Origin: Protula sp. h YS-2021
Lineage: Eukaryota; Annelida; Polychaeta; Sabellida; Serpulidae
Direction: 5' to 3'
Length of the DNA stretch: 64,000 nt
NCBI GenBank assembly: GCA_949752745.1
Contig: OX457032.1
Coordinates: 17,214,720 to 17,278,719, forward strand
Both the position numbers and the translations under genes were made by a program. A model generated the notes under the pieces. That model did no database searches. It had not been told where the DNA came from and saw only the letters and a list, made by a program, of their open reading frames with translations. Below are positions 1-9,417 of this stretch, piece after piece (within the stretch, counting starts at the first letter, position 1; each line of letters opens with the position of its first letter).

Positions 1-1459
1 AGATTTCGTGCATTTCTGCTAACATCACTCCCTTTAATATCGAACCCTTTTCTGGCAGTCATAGTCCTAGATGACTCTTGTAGTCTTCCCGTGACAGCAA
101 GAGTCATAGTTCCTATAACAGAACATACCATTGATGTCAATTTTGCCAATCTCGGCGCACGACTGGTACCAATGGCGTCATTTTAAAAAGGGTGCATCAC
201 ATAAATGGCCCAATTATAAATTATGGCGCCCAATTTTTATGCAGTTTTTGCACTGAGAAAATTATGTCATTTCTTGAGATAAGATATAGAATCCCCCATT
301 ATCGCCCGCAACATCTACAGTTGTAAAACCACTCTTTACTTAAGTTTGGGAGTTTCACCGAGGTCGAAAATAATGCGCTAGCGTATTCCCAGTGTGCTTT
401 TTAAGAAAAAAAAAAAAACCTGGTAGTTCGAACCTTGGTGTCTCAGGTCAAGCCCTAAGTCTCTGGACCACAATTAATTTTACATAGACTTTCTGTATAA
501 CATTTTGAAATTTGGCACTCGCTTCAACATTGCACACTTCGAAATAACCACATAATCAGATGTGCTGGACCTTCAGAAGAACTGAAATAACTAGAAAAAT
601 CGGGGTCTGAATGGAAAATGTTCCCCAGTTTTGCACGATTTCTTCTCGAATTTTGCTCATTTTTTTTAAATTTCGTACGCATGAACCAACAAATATTTCA
701 CATCATTTTTTTAGAACAACTGTGATTGTTTTGAACCGTAACTTACATTAAATGTCACACATGTGCAACATAATAATACATTTAACGCGGCTCTGCTTTT
801 GTTTTTACTCCTTGCGTGTGTATGTTGTGCCTGCGTGTGTGATTGCAATATTGGGGATCAGAAAAGTAAACAAACTATTTCATATGAGTGCACTTGAATA
901 AAAACTTGACCGAAAATTACGGGTTTTTAACGATTGTAGGGAACTATGCCTTGAATTACTTCATGGAAATATATTTAGAACCTTATACTTGAGTAGAATA
1001 TCTCGCAATATTCTAACAGCATTAACAAAAACAATTTTGAAGAAGTGTCGCTTTTGTATCCTATCTTGTGATGGAGATTTTCGGATAAAGTTTCATCGGA
1101 TGGAAAAATGGAACGGATTAAACACCATCCAGTACTAAACCGCCCCATTTTTGTCAAGCAGGAGTGAAGCGCCCCTAGAAAAAGATGAAAGTTGCAATAT
1201 TATAGTTGTCTAAAATGCTGCAGTGTCACACTGGCTCTAATCTGGTATAAAAAATCGATTTTTAGTGTATCTAAATGGATGCTTCTTATTTAAATCGCTA
1301 AAAATATCAGTAACTTATAAACCAGTCCGTATACCGGTGTTCATTCCCAGTCATTGTTCATGACACGCTAAACATTATGAACACTGTTGATCTTGCTAGA
1401 AAATTACAGTGTTCAACACGTCAGACTGTTCCGTTGATATTCATATTTCTTCTTCGCAG
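1..1459. other. 5' flank of the Z-alpha gene A; no certain gene
   Basis: No convincing coding exon is visible. The first exon recognised for gene A (1460) starts in phase 0, so its initiator exon lies here or to the left of the window. A TATA-like TATAAAAA occurs near 1236. About 45 bp near 64-108 resemble, in reverse orientation, a segment near 50,210-50,257, so part of this stretch is a dispersed repeat. Confidence 0.5.
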
Positions 1460-4400
1460 AAGGACAAAAACAAGTCACCTTCAAAAGAAGTCCCTGTCTT
1501 AGAATTTCTCGCCGAGCAAGATGTACCTCAAACATCTCAATGCGTTGCAGTGGGAATTGGCCTTAAAATGCCGAAAGAAGTAAGGCGTTGTAAAATGTGT
1601 ATAAAGCATCATTGGGCACGACTGGATTCTATTGGCAATCCGTTGCTGGACCGTGTCTCGCCATTTGGATGTATTTATTCTATATAATTTCAAGTGTTCA
1701 TTGTTTGCTTTTTGAAAAATAACTAAGCATGTAAAACGCTGTGTTGAAAAAGCAGAAGCACGAAAGTATCTACCTGCTTTCTCTGCCAATAACACAAGTC
1801 ATTACTAAGACCAGTAATCGAAGAAAACAATGTCTGAAATACATATGTAACGTAATATATATATTTTTTTGAAATCGAACAATTTTGACTTCATCGAAAA
1901 TTTCCAGAGTAAAGCAGTTAACGAAACTTAGACGTTTGTTCAATCTCGTTTTGTGAAACTGTTGAATACTTTGGATTATTTCCATAGCAAAAGTACACGG
2001 TAGGTACGTACCACTGCTTGTCATTGCCAGGTGAATCCGGTTCTGAATAAGCTGCAAAAGCAAGGCAAAGTGATGAAGATGAACGATTCGCCCCCGCTGT
2101 GGATGATCTGTCCGAAATATAAACAACATTGCGGAGGCGATTGGCGGGGGTAATTTGCTGTAACAAAATCTCGATATCACTTGTATTTTTAAGAATCTCA
2201 GTCAAAAGTGGGATTCGGCCAAATTTAAGTCGACAGTATTTTTTTGTATATTTCTGTATACGTCTCTCAAACCAGTCCAAATGCAACTGTCGAGTTTAGT
2301 CTTGTTTCCTGTTTTATTGTAAATTTTTACGACATCTGGCTATTTGTTTTATCTGACTAATTTGGACACTTCGTGACGTCACACGTTGTTGTAGCAATAG
2401 TACCGAAACATCCTTATTTGATTTAAGGAGTCAAACCGCAGACGCCAGCAGCACTAAATCAGAAGCAAGGGCGACATCAACTGGTAAAGATAACCGCACC
2501 ACGTTGAACAAAGACAGCTTGTTAACACTCTACGTCTCAAGCACATTGTTTAGTAAATCTATGAACATTATTTGAAAAACCAGAAAAGGTAGTGCAGTTC
2601 TTGTTGAAAATGACAATTACAGGTTTTTCAGTAATCAATGGTATATTTTTTTTACATCTGTTGTTTGGATTACGTGGTCGTTATATGTACATAACATAGA
2701 AATTTTGCACATTTAGAAAATTCCGTAGAAAGTGACAAAAGCCAGACTGGTGTTCTGGATCTTGTCAGAAGTCTGCTTGACCAATCCAAACCCATGTCAT
2801 CGGACGTTGCTGAAAACGCAGCAGAGGCTGATCCGGAGAAGCCTCCTCCTGATCCGGCTTCAGCTGACCATAATTCAGCTACCGAATTACCGGATCATAC
2901 TCCTGATATTCCAGGTATTTTAGCGAGTTAATTAAATATTTCAAACATAGAGAAAACAAAGATAACTTTATCGTGAAACAAGCGTAAAGATTTTCCCTGA
3001 TAATTCAAGTAAACGCTTGGAGAAGCGGTCGCATAGCTGTCACAAAGGGGTCCCACATACAAGATAGAGGCAATCAGGCTAGCGGCCCGGGTGGGGGGGG
3101 GGGGGATGCGGGGGGGGGGGGATTCACCCACGTACTAATAACTGACACTAATTGCCATGAGTGTCCATGGTTCTTTAAAATTACCCCTAAACTCGGATTG
3201 CTAATTTTGAAATAACACCTTTGTAACTAAACGCGGAGTGCAGTTCTGAAAAACCCATTTTTACTGAATGAATGAAAATTACACCGCCCCCCCCCCCCCC
3301 CCCTCTTCATTTTTAACGGCATTAGCACTCCGCGCAGACCGCGCCTGGCATAAAAATACCTCATTTCTTTGCATTTGTATTTTTGTTTTTTTACACGAAT
3401 GGTGACACAAATGAAAGCCTCCCCCCTCCCCCCCCCCCCCCCGGTCTAGCGACTGATGCGTTAAATATGAGAAGTGGCTCTAACGCCAAGTCCAGCCAAT
3501 GTATATTCTCGTCTCAACTGTGGTAAAACAACTGGTTCTCTGTTCAATAGAACAAAAGGCTGGTGGACATGCGCAGAGAGCCGTGAGGGAAGAGGGCACA
3601 ATTGGTGACGGAATAGTTCAAGGTCATCAGGTGACTGTGGAGGCAGTGGCTTGGCAAGCAGGGGTGAGAAATCAGAGTGGATATCAAAGACTGTTGTGGA
3701 AAAAAAAAAAATATGGGTGAAATATATGGTCCGAATAAAGAAAGGACTGATGAAAATTACTTGACTAGCAAACATTACAAATGTCGAAATGATATGAATA
3801 GATTACTTTAAAATATGTGTGTAAAGTCGTACATAAAAAATTTATTGAAGACTGGGCAAGGTTTAAGCTAGCGTCCTGTGATACAAGAAAAAAAATGTAT
3901 GGTGTGAGGGGAATGAATCTTTAACATTTGTTTATTTTCAGTTTGTTGCCAGTCTGCCTGAGCAGCAGCCTTTGAGTACTGACGGAATCAGTGCAATGAC
4001 GTCATTTCCTACGATGGATTGTGGCTACCAGACATCTTGGGGCGTCCCGGCAAGCGATTCTGCAGACGTTGGAAACGGGCAAGCGACCGGACCAACTGAT
4101 GGTCGCGGGGGAGCAGAACTGTGCACAATCTTTGGGGGAGATATGGACATTGATGAAAATAGCAGTGATGTTATGTTAGAGCCGAAACAACTGGCAGCAG
4201 GCGATGTTATTGCCTGCGAAGACGAGGATGTTACCATGGGCGAAAATACGGGTGTTGCTATGGGTGAAAATGCGGATGTTTCTATCATCGAAAATATGGG
4301 TCCTACCAGAAGTGAATGTGCGACTGTTACAATGGATGAAAATGCAACTGTTGCTGTGGGCGAAAATAGGGAGCTTGATAGAAGTGTTCTTGAGGAGTGT

Positions 4401-7400
4401 AGTTCCTTGCAGGTTATTCGCGACTCGTATGCCGGGGATATGCAAAACGACAACACTCAATTAAAACCTAAAATGTTAGACTGGATCCCTGATCAAAGTC
4501 AGGAAATGCAAAGTACGGATGACAGGTACTCGGAAAAGGTGAACAAGTATAAAGAAATGTATGAACGAGATCCAAGCTCTATAGACGAAGTGGTCGAGCT
4601 TGTTTTGACAGAGAGTGATGTGTCGATGCTTAGTCTTAATGAAATAGCAAAATGTTTTTGTTTTGGAGATTCAGTCGCCCGGATATATCACTCATTATAT
4701 CGTCTCAGAAATAAGGGAATAGTCCGAAATGTGGGAGGGCAATCACAGAAATGGGTGCTAATATCCAGAGATGAAACGACGAGGGCCGGTGGTGCGGGAC
4801 CTCACAAAAGGCAGGGCAGTGATGATAATCCCTCGGCCTACGCACCTCCTGTCAAAAAGCAGGAAATAGACCCAAGTGGGCGTAGCCATGCAGGGGCGGG
4901 ATCATTTAAACCCCCACCCTCGCCCCTGGACCTTCTTAAAAGGGGAGGTGGCGGACCTGGAGGGGATATGTATTCCAAGATTGAACATATCCAGTCTGCG
5001 ACACCCAACATCCCACCGTTAATGACAGTTCAACAGAACGCACCAGCTGTGGGGAACAAAAATCAACCAGTTGTACCGCCGCCTAAATGTCAGTGGGGCA
5101 GGGGGGAGTCGCCAAGCGTCAAAGCGGATCAGACGTCTGCACAAAAGAGCGTCCCAGAGGGTCGTGTCTTTGCGCAAGCGTCAAGAAAGGAGGATTCTGT
5201 CAGGTTTGCTAAAAAGTCGGGACCTGGATTTAGAAGTAATTTGCATAATTCATTGACTGCAGAGGAGAGGCAAAAAGCAGAGGAAGCATATCGGAGACAG
5301 ATAGCGGAAGCGAGGGCAGCGACCTCTGGTGCCTCTTTTTCCGTTACGAATAAAGGCACGTCAACAAAAAGTCAGCTTTATCCTAATTCGAGAGCCGGGC
5401 CTCCCCCACCTCCAATGGCCATTGTACGCGGGGAGAATAGCAACACTACCAGTCCGAGGCCTCTTCTGGGGAATTCAGATGGAAGTACATACACTAAACC
5501 AAGGCCTTTGTTTAACCAGCCCATGTCAACGTCACACAGTATGGCGAGGCCCCTTATGAGTGATTCATTTTCGAGATCTTCGCAACAAGGCGGGCATATA
5601 CGAAATTCCCAACTTGCGACTGAAGGCCATTTAGCTGGACGGAGAACTTCGCCTCAGACACAGGAAAATATAGACGATTTTAACCAGGAAACAAGAACGG
5701 GGAGTAAGGTTCTTCGTCGTACAAATCCTGGAAACAGGAACAGCGGCATAGCTTCGGGTAAATCCGGTTTCCGAGCTAATTTGCATTATTCGCTGAGCGC
5801 GGAAGAAAAGCGAAGGGCGGAAGAGGAATACCGAGAACACATCGCCCAGTCACGTGGTACCGCCTCTACGTCATCGTTCTCCGTCACCAACAAAGGAACT
5901 TCTACGAAATCTCGTCTTTATTCAAATTCAAGTACTGGGCCACCCCCACCGCCAAAGGCATTTGTTCGTGGAGATAGTGCAGAGCGTATAGGAACAACGA
6001 CAAATCGGTTTGCGGATTCGGAAAGCAGTTTTATGCCACAAAGGGATAACTGTACAGTGACCACTGTGAATGCCAATGTGAACAATCTACAACAGCCCTA
6101 TAATAAAATGATGGAGCCCAGAGAATCGTTCAATAGAAACGTACCACCTCCATTAATGGGCCAAGGTGCATTCGGAAATGATCGACGGTTCAATCAACCG
6201 GGGACACTTCGTAGACAAGGTAATACATCTGAAACACGTTTTGATTCCAGAGGTGTCAGTGACAATGCTCCGAAACCTTTGATGGATCAACCTGTTTCTC
6301 GACCGTTCTGTCAAAATATAGGTGGCCGACACATTCAAAACACGGCTGCGGATCAGGGAAAGGGGCTTGGTGGAGGGTTCAGAGGCCCTGCTGTAAATAA
6401 TTCTCGTGTGTCTTCGGGTAGCAAAAAGAGCGGGTTTCGGGCAAATCTACACAGTAGTCTGACTGCAGAAGAAAAACGAAAGGCGGAAGAAGAGTACAAA
6501 AGACAGATAGCTGAGTCTCGGGGATCCACTTCCGGTGCTACATTTTCAACAACTAATAAAGGAACATCAACTAAAAGTAAACTTTACACCGGTTCTTCCG
6601 TGGGTCCTCCGCCACCACCCAAAGCTATAGTACATGGCGAGAGAGATCCGACGGGGCGAAACGCTGCAGATTATGAACAATCTAATTTTAGTTCGAACAG
6701 ACCTTTTGAAGCTCGAAATGCGCCTCCGGCTGGTCAAAGTTTTGGTTTTGGACGGGGCGGTGGCGTGCCGGAAGTGGGTCATTCTAATCGGGATATCCAA
6801 CATAACGCACCGGCACACGGTCGGTCTGATGTTTGTACGCTGTCTGATGTGGCGCCTAGCCAACACCAACCATGGAAGGAACCGCAAGCGCCTGATATTG
6901 GCAGAACCCCTCAAAGAGACCCTGAAATGTCATGGGCTGGGAATGATACACACCAGAGAATGTCCAATGCCGCCAGGCCAGCTGACGCTGTACTAGGGCA
7001 GAGCAAGAAATCGCAGGTAAGCATGGAGGAGAGTGAGTGGCAAGTAAAACGAACTGAGGAGAGCAGATCACAGCTAGAAGAGAAACTCAAAGCCCTCGAG
7101 GATTGGGAGCATCGACGAAGGCATGCGCAGAATCCGTTCCAAACTCTTAACGAAGCTGGCGACTTTGTGAGTTCTCCAGTGGTAGGGGAAGCACCATTGC
7201 CGGTCATGGATTCAGGGCCACAGATAAGCGTGGGTTTGAAAAGGCCAGGGTCCCGGTCGACTTTTCAAAGCTCCTTGAGCGCGGAGCAGCGGCGGAAGGC
7301 AGAGGAGGAGTACAAGAGACATATAGCGGAAGCGAGACGACCTATGCCGGGGGCGTCCTTCTCAACTACCAATAAGGGCACGTCGACCAAGAGCATGCTC

Positions 7401-7463
7401 TATCCGAATTCTAGTGGCGGACCCCCACCCCCACCCAAAGCTCTGGTCAATGCCAGGCGATGA
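1460..7463 (+). CDS. Gene A: Z-alpha-domain protein with four-copy proline-tailed module, no deaminase (5'-incomplete)
   Basis: The model has six exons: 1460-1579, 2031-2149, 2428-2483, 2717-2914, 3551-3663 and 3942-7463. They have AG/GT borders and fully consistent phases (0, 2, 1, 1, 0), giving 1375 residues without the missing first exon. Domains in order are a Z-alpha winged helix split by intron 1, low-complexity linkers, acidic decapeptide-like repeats (4225-4380), a second Z-alpha (4555-4770) and four modules of about 70 residues, each ending in a run of prolines. The last module runs straight into the stop at 7461-7463. No dsRBD or deaminase follows. Z-alpha domains bind left-handed Z-DNA/Z-RNA and are known from ADAR1, ZBP1 and PKZ, so a nucleic-acid sensing or competition role is inferred. 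Exon 5 has an alternative in-frame donor at 3630. It is not ZBP1 by its tail, since no RHIM motif was seen. The large exon is certain; the small exons are well supported by phase. Confidence 0.8.
1490..2114 (+). other. Gene A Z-alpha domain 1, split by intron 1
   Basis: The domain is encoded by 1490-1579 and 2031-2114. The first half ends in MPKE just before the donor, and the second half starts VNPVLN and contains SPPLW. Against human ADAR1 Z-alpha, the Asn173 position (N), the Pro192/Pro193 pair and Trp195 are kept, but Tyr177 is replaced by Asn and Arg174 by Pro. Loss of the Tyr resembles human Z-beta, which does not bind Z-DNA in the usual way. The split point matches that in the ADAR gene downstream exactly. 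Confidence 0.8.
3942..7463 (+). CDS. Large terminal exon of gene A
   Basis: A single uninterrupted frame of 1173 codons follows a good acceptor (pyrimidine-rich tract ending in CAG at 3941). It holds the second Z-alpha, a linker with the short motif PPPSPLDLL (about 4910), and module copies at about 5211-5436, 5757-5973, 6424-6642 and 7248-7460. Linkers between modules contain recurrent Pro-Leu motifs (PRPLL, PRPLF, ARPLM, PKPLM). Overall composition is Gly/Pro/Ser/Asn/Gln-rich and largely disordered apart from the Z-alpha and a charged helical segment in each module. The TGA stop is followed by a 295 bp palindrome. Confidence 0.9.
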   Translation, partial: FVASLPEQQPLSTDGISAMTSFPTMDCGYQTSWGVPASDSADVGNGQATGPTDGRGGAELCTIFGGDMDIDENSSDVMLEPKQLAAGDVIACEDEDVTMGENTGVAMGENADVSIIENMGPTRSECATVTMDENATVAVGENRELDRSVLEECSSLQVIRDSYAGDMQNDNTQLKPKMLDWIPDQSQEMQSTDDRYSEKVNKYKEMYERDPSSIDEVVELVLTESDVSMLSLNEIAKCFCFGDSVARIYHSLYRLRNKGIVRNVGGQSQKWVLISRDETTRAGGAGPHKRQGSDDNPSAYAPPVKKQEIDPSGRSHAGAGSFKPPPSPLDLLKRGGGGPGGDMYSKIEHIQSATPNIPPLMTVQQNAPAVGNKNQPVVPPPKCQWGRGESPSVKADQTSAQKSVPEGRVFAQASRKEDSVRFAKKSGPGFRSNLHNSLTAEERQKAEEAYRRQIAEARAATSGASFSVTNKGTSTKSQLYPNSRAGPPPPPMAIVRGENSNTTSPRPLLGNSDGSTYTKPRPLFNQPMSTSHSMARPLMSDSFSRSSQQGGHIRNSQLATEGHLAGRRTSPQTQENIDDFNQETRTGSKVLRRTNPGNRNSGIASGKSGFRANLHYSLSAEEKRRAEEEYREHIAQSRGTASTSSFSVTNKGTSTKSRLYSNSSTGPPPPPKAFVRGDSAERIGTTTNRFADSESSFMPQRDNCTVTTVNANVNNLQQPYNKMMEPRESFNRNVPPPLMGQGAFGNDRRFNQPGTLRRQGNTSETRFDSRGVSDNAPKPLMDQPVSRPFCQNIGGRHIQNTAADQGKGLGGGFRGPAVNNSRVSSGSKKSGFRANLHSSLTAEEKRKAEEEYKRQIAESRGSTSGATFSTTNKGTSTKSKLYTGSSVGPPPPPKAIVHGERDPTGRNAADYEQSNFSSNRPFEARNAPPAGQSFGFGRGGGVPEVGHSNRDIQHNAPAHGRSDVCTLSDVAPSQHQPWKEPQAPDIGRTPQRDPEMSWAGNDTHQRMSNAARPADAVLGQSKKSQVSMEESEWQVKRTEESRSQLEEKLKALEDWEHRRRHAQNPFQTLNEAGDFVSSPVVGEAPLPVMDSGPQISVGLKRPGSRSTFQSSLSAEQRRKAEEEYKRHIAEARRPMPGASFSTTNKGTSTKSMLYPNSSGGPPPPPKALVNARR
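4555..4770 (+). other. Gene A Z-alpha domain 2 (divergent)
   Basis: The segment begins YERDPSSIDEV and ends in a QKWVLIS wing strand. The Tyr177 equivalent (LYRL) and the Trp195 equivalent (KW) are kept. The Asn173 position is Tyr, and the recognition-helix loop is two residues longer than in the ADAR copy at 18222-18435. Z-form binding is therefore uncertain. The flanks (YKEMYERDP here, YKSMYRANP in ADAR) are clearly homologous. Confidence 0.8.
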
Positions 7464-7510
7464 CACAGAACCGTTTTAGTTGTATTCGTCTTTGCTCTAG
7501 TCGTTAAAAA

Positions 7511-7805
7511 CAAGCTATCGTCGACAGCACAGCCCCCAACCGGAGGCAGCGACAAGTAGATTTAAAAATAATTCGATACAGTACAAAGAAACGGACCGGC
7601 AGACGGACAGAGCCCAATCTATAAGCCCCATAAACCCCGCCGAGGGGGGATATCAGTTTTTGTGTTAGCAAAAACATTGGCCCCCGACCGGGGTTTATGG
7701 GGCTTATAGGTTGGGCTTTGCCCATCTCTTTGCACTTTATTGAATTATTTTTAAATCTACTCATCGCCGTCTCCGGCTGGAGAATGTGTTGTCGACAGTG
7801 GCTTG
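7511..7805. repeat. 295 bp imperfect palindrome in the 3' UTR of gene A
   Basis: The left arm (7511-7650) and right arm (7681-7805) are reverse complements with small gaps. Examples are TATAAGCCCCATAAACCCCG at 7620-7639 and GTAGATTTAAAAATAATTC at 7556-7574, which pair with 7684-7705 and 7743-7761. The loop (about 7651-7680) has a small inner hairpin. It starts 48 bases after the stop codon, so it should be transcribed unless polyadenylation is immediate. It may be a palindromic MITE; no clear target duplication was found. Confidence 0.85.
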
Positions 7806-8313
7806 TTTCCCCATATCCCCATGATACGAGATGCCGACGACAGTCTGTACTTTTGCAAGGCTGATTTATCAGCTTTCGAAAAACATTTTCGATAAGGTTC
7901 TTGTTAAGTGATATCGGGTTGTCAGTAACTGTTGTTGATAGTACGTTGGTACATTTGACAGGATTTCAGTCTCTGGTATTGATGTAAAGCGTAACCGATT
8001 AAATAATTGAATGCATTGTTATGATTGTCCTGTTTTACAAAGATCTTTTAAATTGCCCGCTGAAGAATTATTCGATTTCGTGCGCGTACTATATCTAAAT
8101 TACTTACAAATGCATTTGTCATTACCCGAATATATATTAAAATATATATTAAAATATATTATGGACTGTCATTAAACTTGTTATTCCTTTGTGTGTGAAA
8201 GTGTTAAACCACGTGAAAACATTGGGGTTCTTGAGTTCTAAGGATGAATTACCTTTCATTAATGTCCACTTCTTTTGTTTTCTCCGATGACTTATTTTGA
8301 AGAACGAGGCAAG
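7806..8313. other. Probable 3' UTR/3' flank of gene A
   Basis: AT-rich DNA without a recognised gene. ATTAAA-type polyadenylation signals occur in the AT-rich stretch near 8136-8155. Confidence 0.4.
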
Positions 8314-8411
8314 CAAAGTCGCACCTCTTTTGTGAGGCAGGGCATTCTCAAAAATAACGACCCGGTACACAGGTCATTCTTTTTGAGAATGCCCTGCAAG
8401 GTGTGACTTTG
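8314..8411. repeat. Short hairpin element
   Basis: Perfect 18 bp arms (8337-8354 and 8380-8397) contain GGCATTCTC. Outer arms with one mismatch (8314-8326 and 8399-8411) extend the stem. The GGCATTCTC core also occurs in the 9282-9417 palindrome, which suggests a related MITE-like family. Confidence 0.7.
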
Positions 8412-9281
8412 TTTTCATTGTTGTTTAATTTGATTCATTGAAAACAAAATACATAGTCATTCATCAAATGCAATTTTAACAGGAATCAAACATCAAGAAT
8501 CTTCGCCTTGAAAAAAAAAAAGATTTATTTAAACTTAAAAACATATATTCCTTAACAAATATTCTGGTGCCTAAATACGTGACGAATTCTTTAGTTTTTA
8601 TTGGAGTGGGGGGAGGGGGGCTGATGAAAGAGATATATCGACACAGACGTTCGACAGCCGTCGTGATTTAGTCGCGACGAAAATGACAAAACGCATCTCA
8701 TTTTCTACGTTAAATATTCGTCGACAGACGTCGTGACCTCAAAAAAAAAAGACGTTTGATAAACGTCAGAATGATCACTTACTCGATTTTTTCTCTCGAT
8801 TTCAAATCTAGAGCAAAACGCCAGACTTTTACGACGAGTAGCATTAACTTAAATAGAAGAAAGTAGAAGCTTTCAAATAAATTACCTTGTAGCTAATGTC
8901 GGAATTCATTTTCAAAAATTATGTAAGGTCCATCCGGTCTTAACATGCTTGTGGTATCGATAGATCCGGCAGGCTCGTTAACATTATATACTTGAATAAA
9001 TCCATCAATTTCCAATCCAATGTCAAAATTCCCAGACTCCCTCTGCAATTCAGAAGGAGTCTGGGTAAAAGAAATCATTTTCTTAATCTTCCTCCATATT
9101 AATTTTGTACCAAAAAAAAAAGCTCGTGTTGACTCTTGCATTAACTAGGTTTATGAATGATCGTTCAGTTTTTTATACCTTGTCATGATTGTTATTCTTT
9201 ATTTGTCACCTTAATCGCAGAACAATAGGGGGTGACGGGCCGGGGGAGGCGGGGCCAATTCGTCTGGCACATGGACATTAA
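8412..9281. other. Intergenic; one unrecognised minus-strand exon-like ORF
   Basis: On the minus strand, 9067 down to 8893 reads open from a good acceptor (TTTCTTTTACCCAG) to a stop, giving about 58 residues that begin TPSELQRES. The composition looks protein-like, but no partner exon and no family were recognised. The rest is AT-rich DNA with short homopolymers. Confidence 0.3.
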
Positions 9282-9417
9282 GTATGAGAATGCCTTCCTT
9301 CTCGGTAAACTCTATTTTCATGGCCCTGTCTAATCACACCTCGGGCTGACGCCCTCGGTATGAATAGACAGGGCCATGAAAATAGAGAATACCTCGAAGT
9401 CGGGCATTCTCATATAC
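9282..9417. repeat. Palindromic MITE-like element
   Basis: The outer arms are GTATGAGAATGCC (9282-9294) and its near complement (9403-9417). The inner arms are a perfect 23 bp pair (9310-9332 and 9365-9387). The loop contains the left breakpoint of the 859 bp tandem duplication. Confidence 0.75.

Noticed and set aside
1770..2286. Minus-strand ORFs of 122 and 136 residues
   Set aside because: The + strand here encodes the second half of a Z-alpha domain in phase with its neighbours; no protein family fits the minus frames.
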